Shown here: piece after piece, positions 14,645 to 22,681 of the stretch | Position numbering within the stretch: position 1 is the stretch's first letter | Layout of the letters: each line of letters starts with the position of its first letter | Assembly: GCF_003347595.2 (NCBI RefSeq) | Contig: NZ_QCZK02000008.1 | Coordinates: forward strand, 1 to 54,269 | Length of the DNA stretch: 54,269 nt | From: Botryobacter ruber | GTDB lineage: Bacteria; Bacteroidota; Bacteroidia; Cytophagales; Hymenobacteraceae | Direction: 5' to 3' | Notes under the pieces: model-generated | Databases searched by the model: none | What the model was told of the DNA's origin: nothing | The model's input: the letters and a program-made list of their open reading frames with translations, nothing else | Program-made: the position numbers and the translations under genes

Positions 14645-15532
14645 TCACACATCGCAAATCTGGACGGCTTTTCGCAGCGAGGCCAGTTTGTCAGGTTGCG
14701 CCGGCATAAACTCCTGCGCTACATAACCTGTAAAACCGGTGTCTTTGATGGCACGCATGATGGCTGGGTAGTTCAGTTCCTGGCTATCGTCTATCTCATG
14801 GCGGCCCGGTACGCCGGCGGTGTGGTAGTGGCCGATGTAAGCGTGGTTGTCTTTGATGGTCCGGATTACGTCGCCTTCGTCTATCTGCATGTGGTAGATG
14901 TCGTAGAGCAGCTTGAAGTTCTCCGACCCCAGCCGTTTGGCCAGTTCCACGCCCCAGGCGGTTTTGTCGCACTGGTAGTCTTTGTGGTCTACTTTGCTGT
15001 TGAGCAGCTCCATCACAATCGTCACCTTGTGCTTTTCGGCCAGCGACAGGATCTGCTGCAGCCCTTCGGTGCAGTTTTTCAGGCCGGTTTCATCGTCCAT
15101 GCCCCTGCGGTTGCCGCTGAAGCAGATCAGGTTTTTGTAACCGGCTTTGGCTACCAGCGGAATCATGTCGGTGTAATTTTTGATGAGCGTGGCGTGGTTT
15201 TTTTTGGTGTTCCAGCCATCGACCAGGCTTATTTCGGCACCGTTGCACATCGTGGATTCCAGTCCGTGCTTCTTCAGCACCGGCCATTCTTTTGGCCCCA
15301 CCAGGTCGATGCCGGTGATGCCCATGCTTTTCGCGGCCACACTTAGTTCATCCAGCGACAAATCTTTAAAGCACCAGCGGCAGACGGAGTGGTTGATGTT
15401 TCCTTTGAGCTTATAAATTGCTTCCGGTTCCCTGGCAGCGGCGGCAAATGGCAGCATTCCTGTAGCAGTTAGTGCGGCAGCCCCTGCAAGAATCCCCTTG
15501 ACAGACTGCCGGCGTTTAGAATTAAATGACAT
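14645..15532 (-). CDS. Exported hydroxypyruvate-isomerase-like TIM barrel
   Basis: A 295-residue protein with an N-terminal export signal (SKRRQSVKGILAGAAALTAT, ending AAAAREPEA; the KRR could be a weak Tat motif) and a TIM barrel of the hydroxypyruvate isomerase (Hyi) type. Visible are NHSVCRWCFKDLSLDEL at about 47-63, ICFSGNRRGMDDETGLKNC, TIVMELLNSKVDHKDYQCD with the metal-ligand Glu, KLLYDIYHMQIDEGD, and YVAQEFMP near the end. Relatives isomerise small keto/aldo sugars. It lies 18 bp after the NupG-like transporter gene and shares its operon. The true substrate is more likely a sugar-derived ketose than hydroxypyruvate, given export and context. Confidence 0.85.
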   Translation of the reverse strand: MSFNSKRRQSVKGILAGAAALTATGMLPFAAAAREPEAIYKLKGNINHSVCRWCFKDLSLDELSVAAKSMGITGIDLVGPKEWPVLKKHGLESTMCNGAEISLVDGWNTKKNHATLIKNYTDMIPLVAKAGYKNLICFSGNRRGMDDETGLKNCTEGLQQILSLAEKHKVTIVMELLNSKVDHKDYQCDKTAWGVELAKRLGSENFKLLYDIYHMQIDEGDVIRTIKDNHAYIGHYHTAGVPGRHEIDDSQELNYPAIMRAIKDTGFTGYVAQEFMPAQPDKLASLRKAVQICDV

Positions 15533-15550
15533 AAATGATAAATAGCTTAA

Positions 15551-16837
15551 TTAAGGTAAACTTGTCAGTTCCTGTCTTTCAGTGTCTGCACTATATGGTT
15601 TTTTGGAAGCAGCATCAGCCAGTTCTTTCTCATCACGGAAGAAAATGATGAACAGCAGGGCAACCACAGCCGCAATTCCCGCAGGCACCAACCACACGCT
15701 TTGCCAGAAGTTCTCCGTTTCTGCTCCCCTGTAGTACTCACTAATAAAGCCTGCCACCCAGAAACCGATCAGCATACCCACACCATACGTTGCCAAAGTA
15801 ACAAGCCCCTGTGCCGAGCTTTTGTACTTTTCACCGGCTCTTGCATCGGTATAAATCTGGCCGGACACAAAGAAAAAATCATAACAAATGCCATGCAGCG
15901 CTATACCAATGAGCAGCATAAAGGCAAGCTCATCGGCATTGCCATACGCAAAGAGCACGTATCGCAAGGCCCAGGCAGCCATACCTACCAGTATGGTTAT
16001 CTTAAAGCCAAACCGCGAAAAGAACACAGGCAGCAGCAACAGGAACAATACTTCCGAAATCTGCCCGATCGTCATCTTACCAGTCGGGTTACCCAGGCCG
16101 ATGCTCGTCAGGAACGGGTTGGCATTCTGGTAGTAGAAAGCCAGCGGAATACAGATAAGGATAGAGGACAGGAAAAAGACCAGGAAGTTCTTATTCTTTA
16201 AAAGCTTAATCGCATCCAAGCCTAGAATTTCCGAAATGGAGCTGCTTTTTTCCTGCTGTAAAACAGGAGGTGTTTTCGGGAGCAGGAAACTGAAAATACC
16301 CAGGACAAGTGAAGCGACACCCGCCATCATGAACGTATTCCGTAGCAAACCTTCCCCTATGCCTGCAGCAGAATCCCAGTGAAAAATGTAGCTGATCGAT
16401 AAGCCCGCCGCAATCCAGCCGATGGTGCCCCACACCCGGATCACCGAGAACTCTTTTTCCGGGTTCTTCATTTGCCGGAACGAAACAGAGTTTACCAACG
16501 CCAGGGTTGGCATGTAGGCAATCATATAGGCTAACACATACGGATAGAAATCCCCGATAGCAGCAGCGTTGTACATCTGGTACATCAGGATGGCTCCTGC
16601 CAGGTGCAACAGGCCCAGTATTCTTTCGGCGTTGAAGTATTTATCTGCAATCAGCCCAATGATAAAGGGCGCAATGATGGCCCCAAACGATTGCGTGGAG
16701 AAGACGCTTGCTGTTTCGAGTTCGGTTGCTTTCAGGTTATTGCCCAGGAAAGTACCTAACGTTACAAACCAGGCGCCCCAGATAAAAAACTCCAGGAACA
16801 TCATGGCCGATAATTTGATGCGGGTTGCAGATGTCAT
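15551..16837 (-). CDS. NupG-like MFS transporter
   Basis: A 428-residue integral membrane protein with about 12 hydrophobic helices and the features of the nucleoside:H+ symporter branch of MFS (LSAMMFLEFFIWGAWFVTLG at 9-28, FIIGLIADKYFNAERILGLL, FSVIRVWGTIGWIAAGLSIS). In Bacteroidota this branch often lies next to DUF1080 and sugar epimerase genes, where nucleosides are unlikely substrates. It is 13 bp downstream of the DUF1080 gene and 18 bp upstream of the Hyi-like gene. I infer that it imports the sugar or keto-sugar made by the neighbouring exported enzymes. Confidence 0.85.
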   Translation of the reverse strand: MTSATRIKLSAMMFLEFFIWGAWFVTLGTFLGNNLKATELETASVFSTQSFGAIIAPFIIGLIADKYFNAERILGLLHLAGAILMYQMYNAAAIGDFYPYVLAYMIAYMPTLALVNSVSFRQMKNPEKEFSVIRVWGTIGWIAAGLSISYIFHWDSAAGIGEGLLRNTFMMAGVASLVLGIFSFLLPKTPPVLQQEKSSSISEILGLDAIKLLKNKNFLVFFLSSILICIPLAFYYQNANPFLTSIGLGNPTGKMTIGQISEVLFLLLLPVFFSRFGFKITILVGMAAWALRYVLFAYGNADELAFMLLIGIALHGICYDFFFVSGQIYTDARAGEKYKSSAQGLVTLATYGVGMLIGFWVAGFISEYYRGAETENFWQSVWLVPAGIAAVVALLFIIFFRDEKELADAASKKPYSADTERQELTSLP

Positions 16838-16850
16838 GCTGTGGTTGAGG

Positions 16851-17624
16851 TTAAGTGCGGGGCTCGTTCAATCTTTTTATCCTGATGTTCCGGTACCAGA
16901 CATTATCGCCGTGGTCCTGCAACGCGATTTTTCCGGATTTAAAGGTACCCCAGCCAGTCATGCCGGCAAACTTGCTGCCCGCCACCAGTTTTTTCCAGTT
17001 ATCGTCCCAGAGGGTCGTCGACACTACTTTTTCCCCGTTCTGGTAAAACTCCAGATTGCCGTTGTCGCTGATAATTTCCACCTGGTTCCACTCGCCTGCG
17101 GGCTTCACGGTTTCCGGGCTGCTGGCAATCAGGTCGTAGAGGTCGCCGGCGCGGTGCTTTTGAATTTTGGCATCGGGGTGCCCGTTGTTGTCCAGCACCT
17201 GCATCTCCAGGCCGGTATTCCAGGTACGTTGATACTTTCCGGGGTCGTCCTGCACATAAAACACAATGCCGCTGTTGCCGTTGCTGGCTATCTTCCACTC
17301 CAGTTTCAGGTGAAAATCCTCAAACGTCTGATCGGTCAGGATATCGCCGCCTTCGCTGGTCTGCCAGTCTTTTTTGCTGGAAGCGTCGAGGTGCAGGGTT
17401 CCATCCTCTGCTTTCCAGGCTTTTCCGGTTGCTGTTTTGCCGTAGCTGTGCCAGCCGTTGGTGGTTTTGCCATCGAAGAGCGATAGCCACTCCCCTTCCT
17501 GCGCCTCTACCGCAGCCGCGGTAGCCTCGCTTCCGGTGGTTCCGGTGTTGGTATTTTCAGACTGTGGTGTTCCGCACTCCACGAGTGCTGCAAGTGCCAT
17601 TACGGCTATAAAATTCTGCTGCAT
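16851..17624 (-). CDS. DUF1080 (3-keto-disaccharide hydrolase) lipoprotein
   Basis: A 257-residue protein: short signal with Cys at residue 17, a low-complexity Thr/Ala/Glu linker to about 40, then the DUF1080 concanavalin-like beta sandwich (EGEWLSLFDGKTTNGWHSYG at about 42-61, EDFHLKLEWKIASNGNSGI, GLEMQVLDNNGHPDAK, EWNQVEIISDNG, KIALQDHGDNVWYRNIRIK). DUF1080 members include hydrolases/lyases that cleave 3-keto-glycosides. The lipobox is odd: the residue before Cys is Glu (ALVEC) where Gly, Ala or Ser is normal, so lipidation is uncertain. Gaps of 5 and 13 bp to the cytochrome and transporter genes mark an operon. Confidence 0.88.
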   Translation of the reverse strand: MQQNFIAVMALAALVECGTPQSENTNTGTTGSEATAAAVEAQEGEWLSLFDGKTTNGWHSYGKTATGKAWKAEDGTLHLDASSKKDWQTSEGGDILTDQTFEDFHLKLEWKIASNGNSGIVFYVQDDPGKYQRTWNTGLEMQVLDNNGHPDAKIQKHRAGDLYDLIASSPETVKPAGEWNQVEIISDNGNLEFYQNGEKVVSTTLWDDNWKKLVAGSKFAGMTGWGTFKSGKIALQDHGDNVWYRNIRIKRLNEPRT

Positions 17625-17629
17625 GGGCG

Positions 17630-18064
17630 CTACTTCCTGAGAGATAAAATATAACGGGCCATTTCTTTGGCATCTGCTTCTTTTATATCCGGGTGCGGTG
17701 ACATGGGAACCTGCCCCCAGACGCCGCTGCCACCTTTGATAATTTTTTCGGCCAGGTAGTCCACGTTCTTATCGTTTAAATCATACTTCTGTGCCACATC
17801 CACATAAGCCGGCCCAACAACTTTCTGTTTTTCCTGGTGGCAGGCGAGGCAGTCGGAGGACGAGATGAGTTTAATTCCTTTTTCGTAGTTACCGGCAACG
17901 GCTTCGCTGGTCGCTGGTTCTGCCTGTGCGGGCGGTGTAGTTGCCGTAGCAGTTTCGGTAGTGTCTTTGTCGCCGCTGTAGTATTTATCGTATTCCGAGC
18001 CACCGTTCCCGCCGCAGGCTGCTAACAGGGCAAGGCAGCTTAACAATAATAAATTTTTTTTCAT
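17630..18064 (-). CDS. Lipoprotein class I cytochrome c
   Basis: A 144-residue protein when started at the ATG at 18064, chosen because it opens a perfect lipoprotein signal (MKKNLLLLSCLALLAAC, Cys 17); the upstream ATG at 18127 would hide the signal. A flexible Thr/Ala/Pro/Glu linker follows, then one haem c site CLACH (Cys72, Cys75, His76) and the distal ligand Met121 in GQVPMSPHP. The domain is of the c551/c552 type. It is probably the electron acceptor for the FAD-dependent GMC oxidoreductase of the same cluster, passing electrons to the respiratory chain at the periplasmic face of a membrane. Confidence 0.9.
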   Translation of the reverse strand: MKKNLLLLSCLALLAACGGNGGSEYDKYYSGDKDTTETATATTPPAQAEPATSEAVAGNYEKGIKLISSSDCLACHQEKQKVVGPAYVDVAQKYDLNDKNVDYLAEKIIKGGSGVWGQVPMSPHPDIKEADAKEMARYILSLRK

Positions 18065-18089
18065 TTTATTTACTTTGATGTCTTTATGA

Positions 18090-19145
18090 TTATGATAATC
18101 CCAGTATACGTTTGTTCTTTGCCTCATCCATACCCGCTGAAGCGAAGTCGTCGAAGGCTTTTTCTGTTACCCGGATGATATGGTCTTTAATAAAAGGCGC
18201 TCCTTCGGCTGCGCCCTGCTCCGGGTGCTTGAGCGCACACTCCCACTCCAGCACCGCCCAGCCTTTAAAATCGTACTGCGTGAGCTTGCTGAACACGGCT
18301 TTAAAGTCCACCTGTCCGTCGCCTAGCGAGCGGAAGCGGCCTGCCCGGTTTACCCAGCTCTGGTAGCCGCCGTACACGCCCTGCTTGCCGGTGGGGTTAA
18401 GCTCGGCATCTTTAACATGGAACATGCGGATGCGCTCGTGGTAGTGGTCGATGTAGGCCAGGTAGTCCAGTGCCTGCAGCACGAAATGCGAGGGGTCGTA
18501 AAGCAGGCAGGCCCGCGGGTGCTGGTTCACCTGCTCCAGGAACATTTCGTAGCTGATGCCGTCGTGCAAATCCTCGCCCGGGTGTATTTCGTAGCACAGG
18601 TCCACACCCCGCTCCTCAAACTCATTTAGGATGGGCAGCCAGCGGTCGGCCAGCTCCTGGAAGCCTGTCTCTACCAGTCCGGCAGGGCGCTGCGGCCAGG
18701 GGTACACCATGGGCCAGAGCAGTGCTCCGCTGAAGGTGGCACAGGCATTCAGCCCCAGGTTCTGCGAAGCCTGCGCCGCATACTTCAGCTGCTGCACAGC
18801 CCACTCGGTTCTGGCTTTGGGGTTATTCCGGTACTGTTCAGGCGCAAAGCCATCGAACAAGGTATCGTAGGCCGGGTGCACTGCTACCAGCTGCCCCTGC
18901 AAATGGGTAGAGAGCTCGGTTATCTGCAGGCCTGCCTCATTTACTATTCCCTTTACCTCGTCGGCGTAGGTTTTACTTTCGGCGGCTTTCTGCAGGTCGA
19001 TGAAGCGGGGGTCGTTGGTGGGCAGTTGCACGCCTTCATAGCCATGGCCTTTGGCCCAGCGGCAGATGGCTTCCAGGCTATTGAACGGTGCCTGGTCGCC
19101 GATGAACTGTGCCAGGAAAATCGCGGGTCCTTGTATTGTTGTCAT
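18090..19145 (-). CDS. Cytoplasmic sugar phosphate isomerase/epimerase TIM barrel
   Basis: A 351-residue TIM-barrel protein of the xylose-isomerase-like AP-endonuclease-2 superfamily without a signal peptide. Metal-site segments are VDLCYEIHPGEDLHDG, CLLYDPSHFVLQALDYLAYI, RMFHVKDAELNPTG and GWAVLEWECAL. It lacks an export signal, unlike the two TIM barrels at the end of the cluster, so it should act on an imported sugar. Its start lies 6 bp after the stop of a Gfo/Idh/MocA gene; that pair often acts as a dehydrogenase-isomerase unit on keto sugars. Substrate not determinable from sequence. Confidence 0.88.
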   Translation of the reverse strand: MTTIQGPAIFLAQFIGDQAPFNSLEAICRWAKGHGYEGVQLPTNDPRFIDLQKAAESKTYADEVKGIVNEAGLQITELSTHLQGQLVAVHPAYDTLFDGFAPEQYRNNPKARTEWAVQQLKYAAQASQNLGLNACATFSGALLWPMVYPWPQRPAGLVETGFQELADRWLPILNEFEERGVDLCYEIHPGEDLHDGISYEMFLEQVNQHPRACLLYDPSHFVLQALDYLAYIDHYHERIRMFHVKDAELNPTGKQGVYGGYQSWVNRAGRFRSLGDGQVDFKAVFSKLTQYDFKGWAVLEWECALKHPEQGAAEGAPFIKDHIIRVTEKAFDDFASAGMDEAKNKRILGLS

Positions 19146-19151
19146 AGGTTG

Positions 19152-20309
19152 TTATACTGTAAAGTCAATCCATTTTTGTTCAGATCTGCCAGAGGCAATC
19201 ACCTGCTCGATAAAAGCCATTCCACGCACGCCTTCTTCTATGCCCGGATAATCCTGCCACTCCGGCTGGGGCTCTTTCCCTTCCAGATCCGCCTTTATAC
19301 ACAACGCGAAATTGCGGTACAGATTAGCAAACGCCTCCAGGTAGCCTTCGGGGTGGCCGGCCGGGGTGCGGGAGTTGTGCTGCGCATAGGAGCTCACGTA
19401 GCCGGTGCCGGTACGGTGAATTTCGGCCGGACGATCCAGCCACTTTACCAGCAGTGAATTTGCATCCTGCTGTTGCCATTCCACACCGCCGTGCTCGCCG
19501 TAGACTCTTATTTTGATGTTGTTTTCTTCGCCGGCTGCTACCTGGGTAGCCATCAGCACGCCGCTGGCGCCGTTGTTAAATTTAAGCAGCACCGCCCCGT
19601 CGTCATCCAGCCGGCGGCCTTCCACCACGATGTTGATGTCGGCACAAAGTTTTGTTACCTGCAGCCCGCTCACGTATTCGGCCAGGTTAAAAGCATGCGT
19701 TCCGATGTCGCCCATGGCGCCTGCAATGCCACTCTGGTCCGGATCGGTGCGCCACCCTGCTTGTTTATTGTCGCCGCCCTCTTCGAAGCGGCTCAGCCAG
19801 CCCTGCGGGTATTCCACGTACACTTTCCTGATCTTGCCCAGCTTGCCCGAGGCCACCAGCTGGCGGGCTTCTTTCACCATGGGGTAGCCGGTGTAGGTGT
19901 GGGTCAGGCAGAAGCGTTTGCCGGAAGCAGCAGCTATTTTGCGCAGTTCCAGCGCCTCCTCCAGCGAAAAGGTCATGGGCTTGTCGAGCACCACATGAAA
20001 GCCATTTCGCAGCGCCAGCCGTGCCGGCTCGAAATGCACATGGTTGGGCGTAACGATGCTGATCACCTGTACCCGCTCCTCTTCCGGCAGCAGCTGTTCT
20101 TTTCCGAATAATTCCTGGTAGGAGCTGTATACCCGCTCCGGCGAAAGCCCCAGCAGCATGCCGCTTGCTTTCGACTTTTCCGGATTACTGCTGAAGGCGC
20201 CGCAAACCAACTCATACGCTCCGTCGAGCTGTGCCGCTATGCGGTGAACAGCGCCAATAAAAGCGCCCTGTCCGCCGCCTATCATACCTAAGCGTAGTTT
20301 TTTTGTCAT
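19152..20309 (-). CDS. Gfo/Idh/MocA-family NAD(P)-dependent oxidoreductase (cytoplasmic)
   Basis: I take the ATG at 20309, giving 385 residues, because the Rossmann motif (LRLGMIGGGQGAFIG) follows at once; an in-frame ATG at 20378 adds 23 residues without family character. A conserved EPARLALRNGFHVVLDKPMT segment holds the catalytic-lysine EKP-type motif as DKP, and the C-terminal sheet domain carries GDIGTHAFNLAEY. No signal peptide. Family members oxidise or reduce sugar hydroxyls with NAD(P). A likely role is interconversion of a 3-keto sugar and its parent sugar. It overlaps nothing, but lies 6 bp before the TIM-barrel gene. Confidence 0.88.
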   Translation of the reverse strand: MTKKLRLGMIGGGQGAFIGAVHRIAAQLDGAYELVCGAFSSNPEKSKASGMLLGLSPERVYSSYQELFGKEQLLPEEERVQVISIVTPNHVHFEPARLALRNGFHVVLDKPMTFSLEEALELRKIAAASGKRFCLTHTYTGYPMVKEARQLVASGKLGKIRKVYVEYPQGWLSRFEEGGDNKQAGWRTDPDQSGIAGAMGDIGTHAFNLAEYVSGLQVTKLCADINIVVEGRRLDDDGAVLLKFNNGASGVLMATQVAAGEENNIKIRVYGEHGGVEWQQQDANSLLVKWLDRPAEIHRTGTGYVSSYAQHNSRTPAGHPEGYLEAFANLYRNFALCIKADLEGKEPQPEWQDYPGIEEGVRGMAFIEQVIASGRSEQKWIDFTV

Positions 20310-20542
20310 TTGTTTTTGTTGTCGTTTTGTTTCCTCCTGAAACGAATGCTGTAAAAAAGGCACTGTACCACCTACCACAGGTGCAGCACTTCCTAAGTAA
20401 GCAAAAGCAGCTGAAAAAAGCTAATCAGAAAAAGCTCACCTGGCGCAGGCTGGTCCGTTTTATACAAGCAAAATGAGTAAAACAGGGCGAGGATTCTCCG
20501 GTCCTGTTAAAGCTAATCATCCTTTGAAAACTGAACGCAGGC

Positions 20543-21106
20543 TTAGGTTGCCCAGGCCCTATCGCCTTTTTGATACGGAATGCAGCCTTCGTACCTGCCC
20601 GGCACCGGCACGTAACGCAAAGCCTGCGTGGCGCCCACTTCAGAAGTAAAGAAGCCAAATAAAGTCAGCTCTTTCATCATCCTGAAATAATGGTTCGGGG
20701 CATCAGGTGCTTTATCGCGCATGTATGTTTTCTGCTCCTCGTCCAGGGTAGTTAATAAAGCGGTGCGTTGCGGCGCCTCCAGGTCCAGGAACTTCGCACC
20801 AAATTTCTTTTTGGCCGCTTCATCCAGCTGGGTAATTCCCTTTTGAAAAATAGCCTGGTTTTCGGGGGTATAGCAGTCCTGCACCATCACAGCCATTAGC
20901 TCCCCAACCTTTGCTTCTTTTGCGCCCGGTGTGCTGGTGGCAGGAAGAATGGTTTCGGCTACTTCGTTCAGGAAAGCGACCTGGTCCTGGTCGAACAGCT
21001 CGTTTACCTTTGCCGGCTTGGAAGTGCAGGCCACCAATAAGTCCCCCCCGATCATGGCGCCTCCCAGTATCCAGCCAACAGCTGTTAATGCTTCTCTTCT
21101 GTTCAT
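20543..21106 (-). CDS. Gluconate 2-dehydrogenase subunit 3-like Tat lipoprotein
   Basis: A 187-residue protein with MNRREALTAVGWILGGAM (twin Arg) and a lipobox-like LLVACTS with Cys at about 27, so it is a likely Tat lipoprotein. The mature part has the small-subunit fold of GMC dehydrogenases (VAFLNEVAETILPATSTPG at about 43-61, YFRMMKELTLFGFFTSEVGA near 140-159, ending VPVPGRYEGCIPY). In gluconate 2-dehydrogenase and lactose 3-dehydrogenase type complexes this subunit escorts the FAD subunit, which has no signal of its own, through the Tat system. The matching GMC gene lies two genes upstream. Confidence 0.88.
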   Translation of the reverse strand: MNRREALTAVGWILGGAMIGGDLLVACTSKPAKVNELFDQDQVAFLNEVAETILPATSTPGAKEAKVGELMAVMVQDCYTPENQAIFQKGITQLDEAAKKKFGAKFLDLEAPQRTALLTTLDEEQKTYMRDKAPDAPNHYFRMMKELTLFGFFTSEVGATQALRYVPVPGRYEGCIPYQKGDRAWAT

Positions 21107-21168
21107 ATTATTTCTTAACAGGAATAATTATTTATCTCCGGCTTTTCAGCCAAATCTTTAACTCTTTC

Positions 21169-22638
21169 TTACACGCTCAAAGACCAGCCTTTGCGGTATT
21201 CGCGCTTCACAAACTGATTTACCTCATCCACATTGGTAATGCGCATGTTCTCGTTATCCCAGAGCAACTTGATGTTGCGGGCAGGAAAATCAAACCCGTT
21301 ACCGGAAGCCTTGGGTACCCGCACATCGTAACCACGTATGGCCAGGTTGGCCATAAGCAAAGCCTCCGTGAGCGGACCGGCAATTTCGAAAGGAGAGCTT
21401 ACTTCTTTATTGCCATGCCCGGCAATACAAGCTTCTACCCACTGGTTGTAGTGCCCGCCCACACTGCCCGGTACGCGTGGCAATTTATATTTGTCTTTTA
21501 CTTTAAACTCGTTGGTACGGGTAGTAGGAAGCAGCTGCGGGTCGCGGTTATAGGTACCTGCCATCATTTTGCCTTTAGTACCTACAAAGAGTACGCCGTT
21601 GCCGCCATCGCCAAACACTTCGTTGGCTCCTAACTCTTCCGGGCGCTCAGGCTGTATACCACCGTCCATCCAATGCAGCTTTACTGCACCTTTGGTTTTA
21701 TTTGTTTTAGGAAAGGTAAGGGTAACGTGGCTCGAGGGAGGGCAGCTCTCCGGGAAGTAGCCGCGCTTGAATTCATCTATATACACGCTGCCGACACTGG
21801 CCTCCACCTCGCTGGCATAACTCAGGTTCAGGATACTGAAAGGTCCATCCATCAGGTGGCACCCCATATCGCCCAGAGCACCGGTACCGTATTCCCACCA
21901 GCCGCGCCAGTTAAACGGCACCAGTTTCTCAACATAGTCGGTATCTGGTGCTGTACCCAGCCAAAGGTTCCAGTCCAGCTCTTTGGGAACCGGCGCTGCA
22001 GTGGCAGGCCAGGCAATACCCTGTGGCCACACAGGCCTGTTGGTCCAGCAGTAGATGGTGTGCACATGTCCGATAGCACCAGAGTCGTGCCACTCCTGCA
22101 ACTGACGGACACCGTCGCCTGAAGCCCCCTGGTTGCCCATCTGGGTAACCACTTTGTAGCGTTTGGCAGCGTCGGTCAGTACCCGGGCTTCGTAAATATC
22201 GTGTGTGAGCGGCTTCTGCACGTACACGTGCTTGCCCAACTGCATGGCAGCCAGCGTAATGATGGCGTGGTTATGATCCGGCGTGGAAACGGTAACGGCA
22301 TCAAAGTTTTTAGCTTCCTTGTTGAAAAGCTCCCGCCAGTCTTTGTAGTACTTTGCCTGCGGCAACATTTCCCTGGAGGCAGCCGCTCGTCTGTCGTCTA
22401 CATCGCAGAGGTAACCGATGGTGGCTTTTTCACTTTTAAAAACGCCTTTCACATCGGCTGCGCCCATCCCTCCTACACCTACACAGGCCACTACCAGTTT
22501 ATCGCTTGGGGCTGTATACCCTTTGCCCAGCACATGGCGCGGCACAATAAAGAAACCTGCCGCAGCCAGCGCACCTACTTTCAGAAAGTCCCTCCTGGTT
22601 TTATTCGGAGTAAGAGGTTGTTTATCCCTTTCAGACAT
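21169..22638 (-). CDS. Tat-exported Gfo/Idh/MocA-family protein
   Basis: A 489-residue protein with a clear Tat signal (TRRDFLKVGALAAAGFFIVP at about 15-34) and a Rossmann domain after it (LVVACVGVGGMGAADVKGV). TPDHNHAIITLAAMQLGKHV and YVQKPLTHDIYEARVL carry the catalytic Lys in QKP, and GDMGCHLMDGPF matches the C-terminal domain. Tat export implies the cofactor is bound before export, as in glucose-fructose oxidoreductase and GH109-type proteins. It sits between the GMC and subunit-3 genes (gaps of 43 and 62 bp). It may cycle a tightly bound NAD(P) while acting on a glycoside in the periplasm. Confidence 0.88.
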   Translation of the reverse strand: MSERDKQPLTPNKTRRDFLKVGALAAAGFFIVPRHVLGKGYTAPSDKLVVACVGVGGMGAADVKGVFKSEKATIGYLCDVDDRRAAASREMLPQAKYYKDWRELFNKEAKNFDAVTVSTPDHNHAIITLAAMQLGKHVYVQKPLTHDIYEARVLTDAAKRYKVVTQMGNQGASGDGVRQLQEWHDSGAIGHVHTIYCWTNRPVWPQGIAWPATAAPVPKELDWNLWLGTAPDTDYVEKLVPFNWRGWWEYGTGALGDMGCHLMDGPFSILNLSYASEVEASVGSVYIDEFKRGYFPESCPPSSHVTLTFPKTNKTKGAVKLHWMDGGIQPERPEELGANEVFGDGGNGVLFVGTKGKMMAGTYNRDPQLLPTTRTNEFKVKDKYKLPRVPGSVGGHYNQWVEACIAGHGNKEVSSPFEIAGPLTEALLMANLAIRGYDVRVPKASGNGFDFPARNIKLLWDNENMRITNVDEVNQFVKREYRKGWSLSV

Positions 22639-22681
22639 AATTCTTTAAGGCTGAATATATAAATTTGAGAAAAAACGGCTT

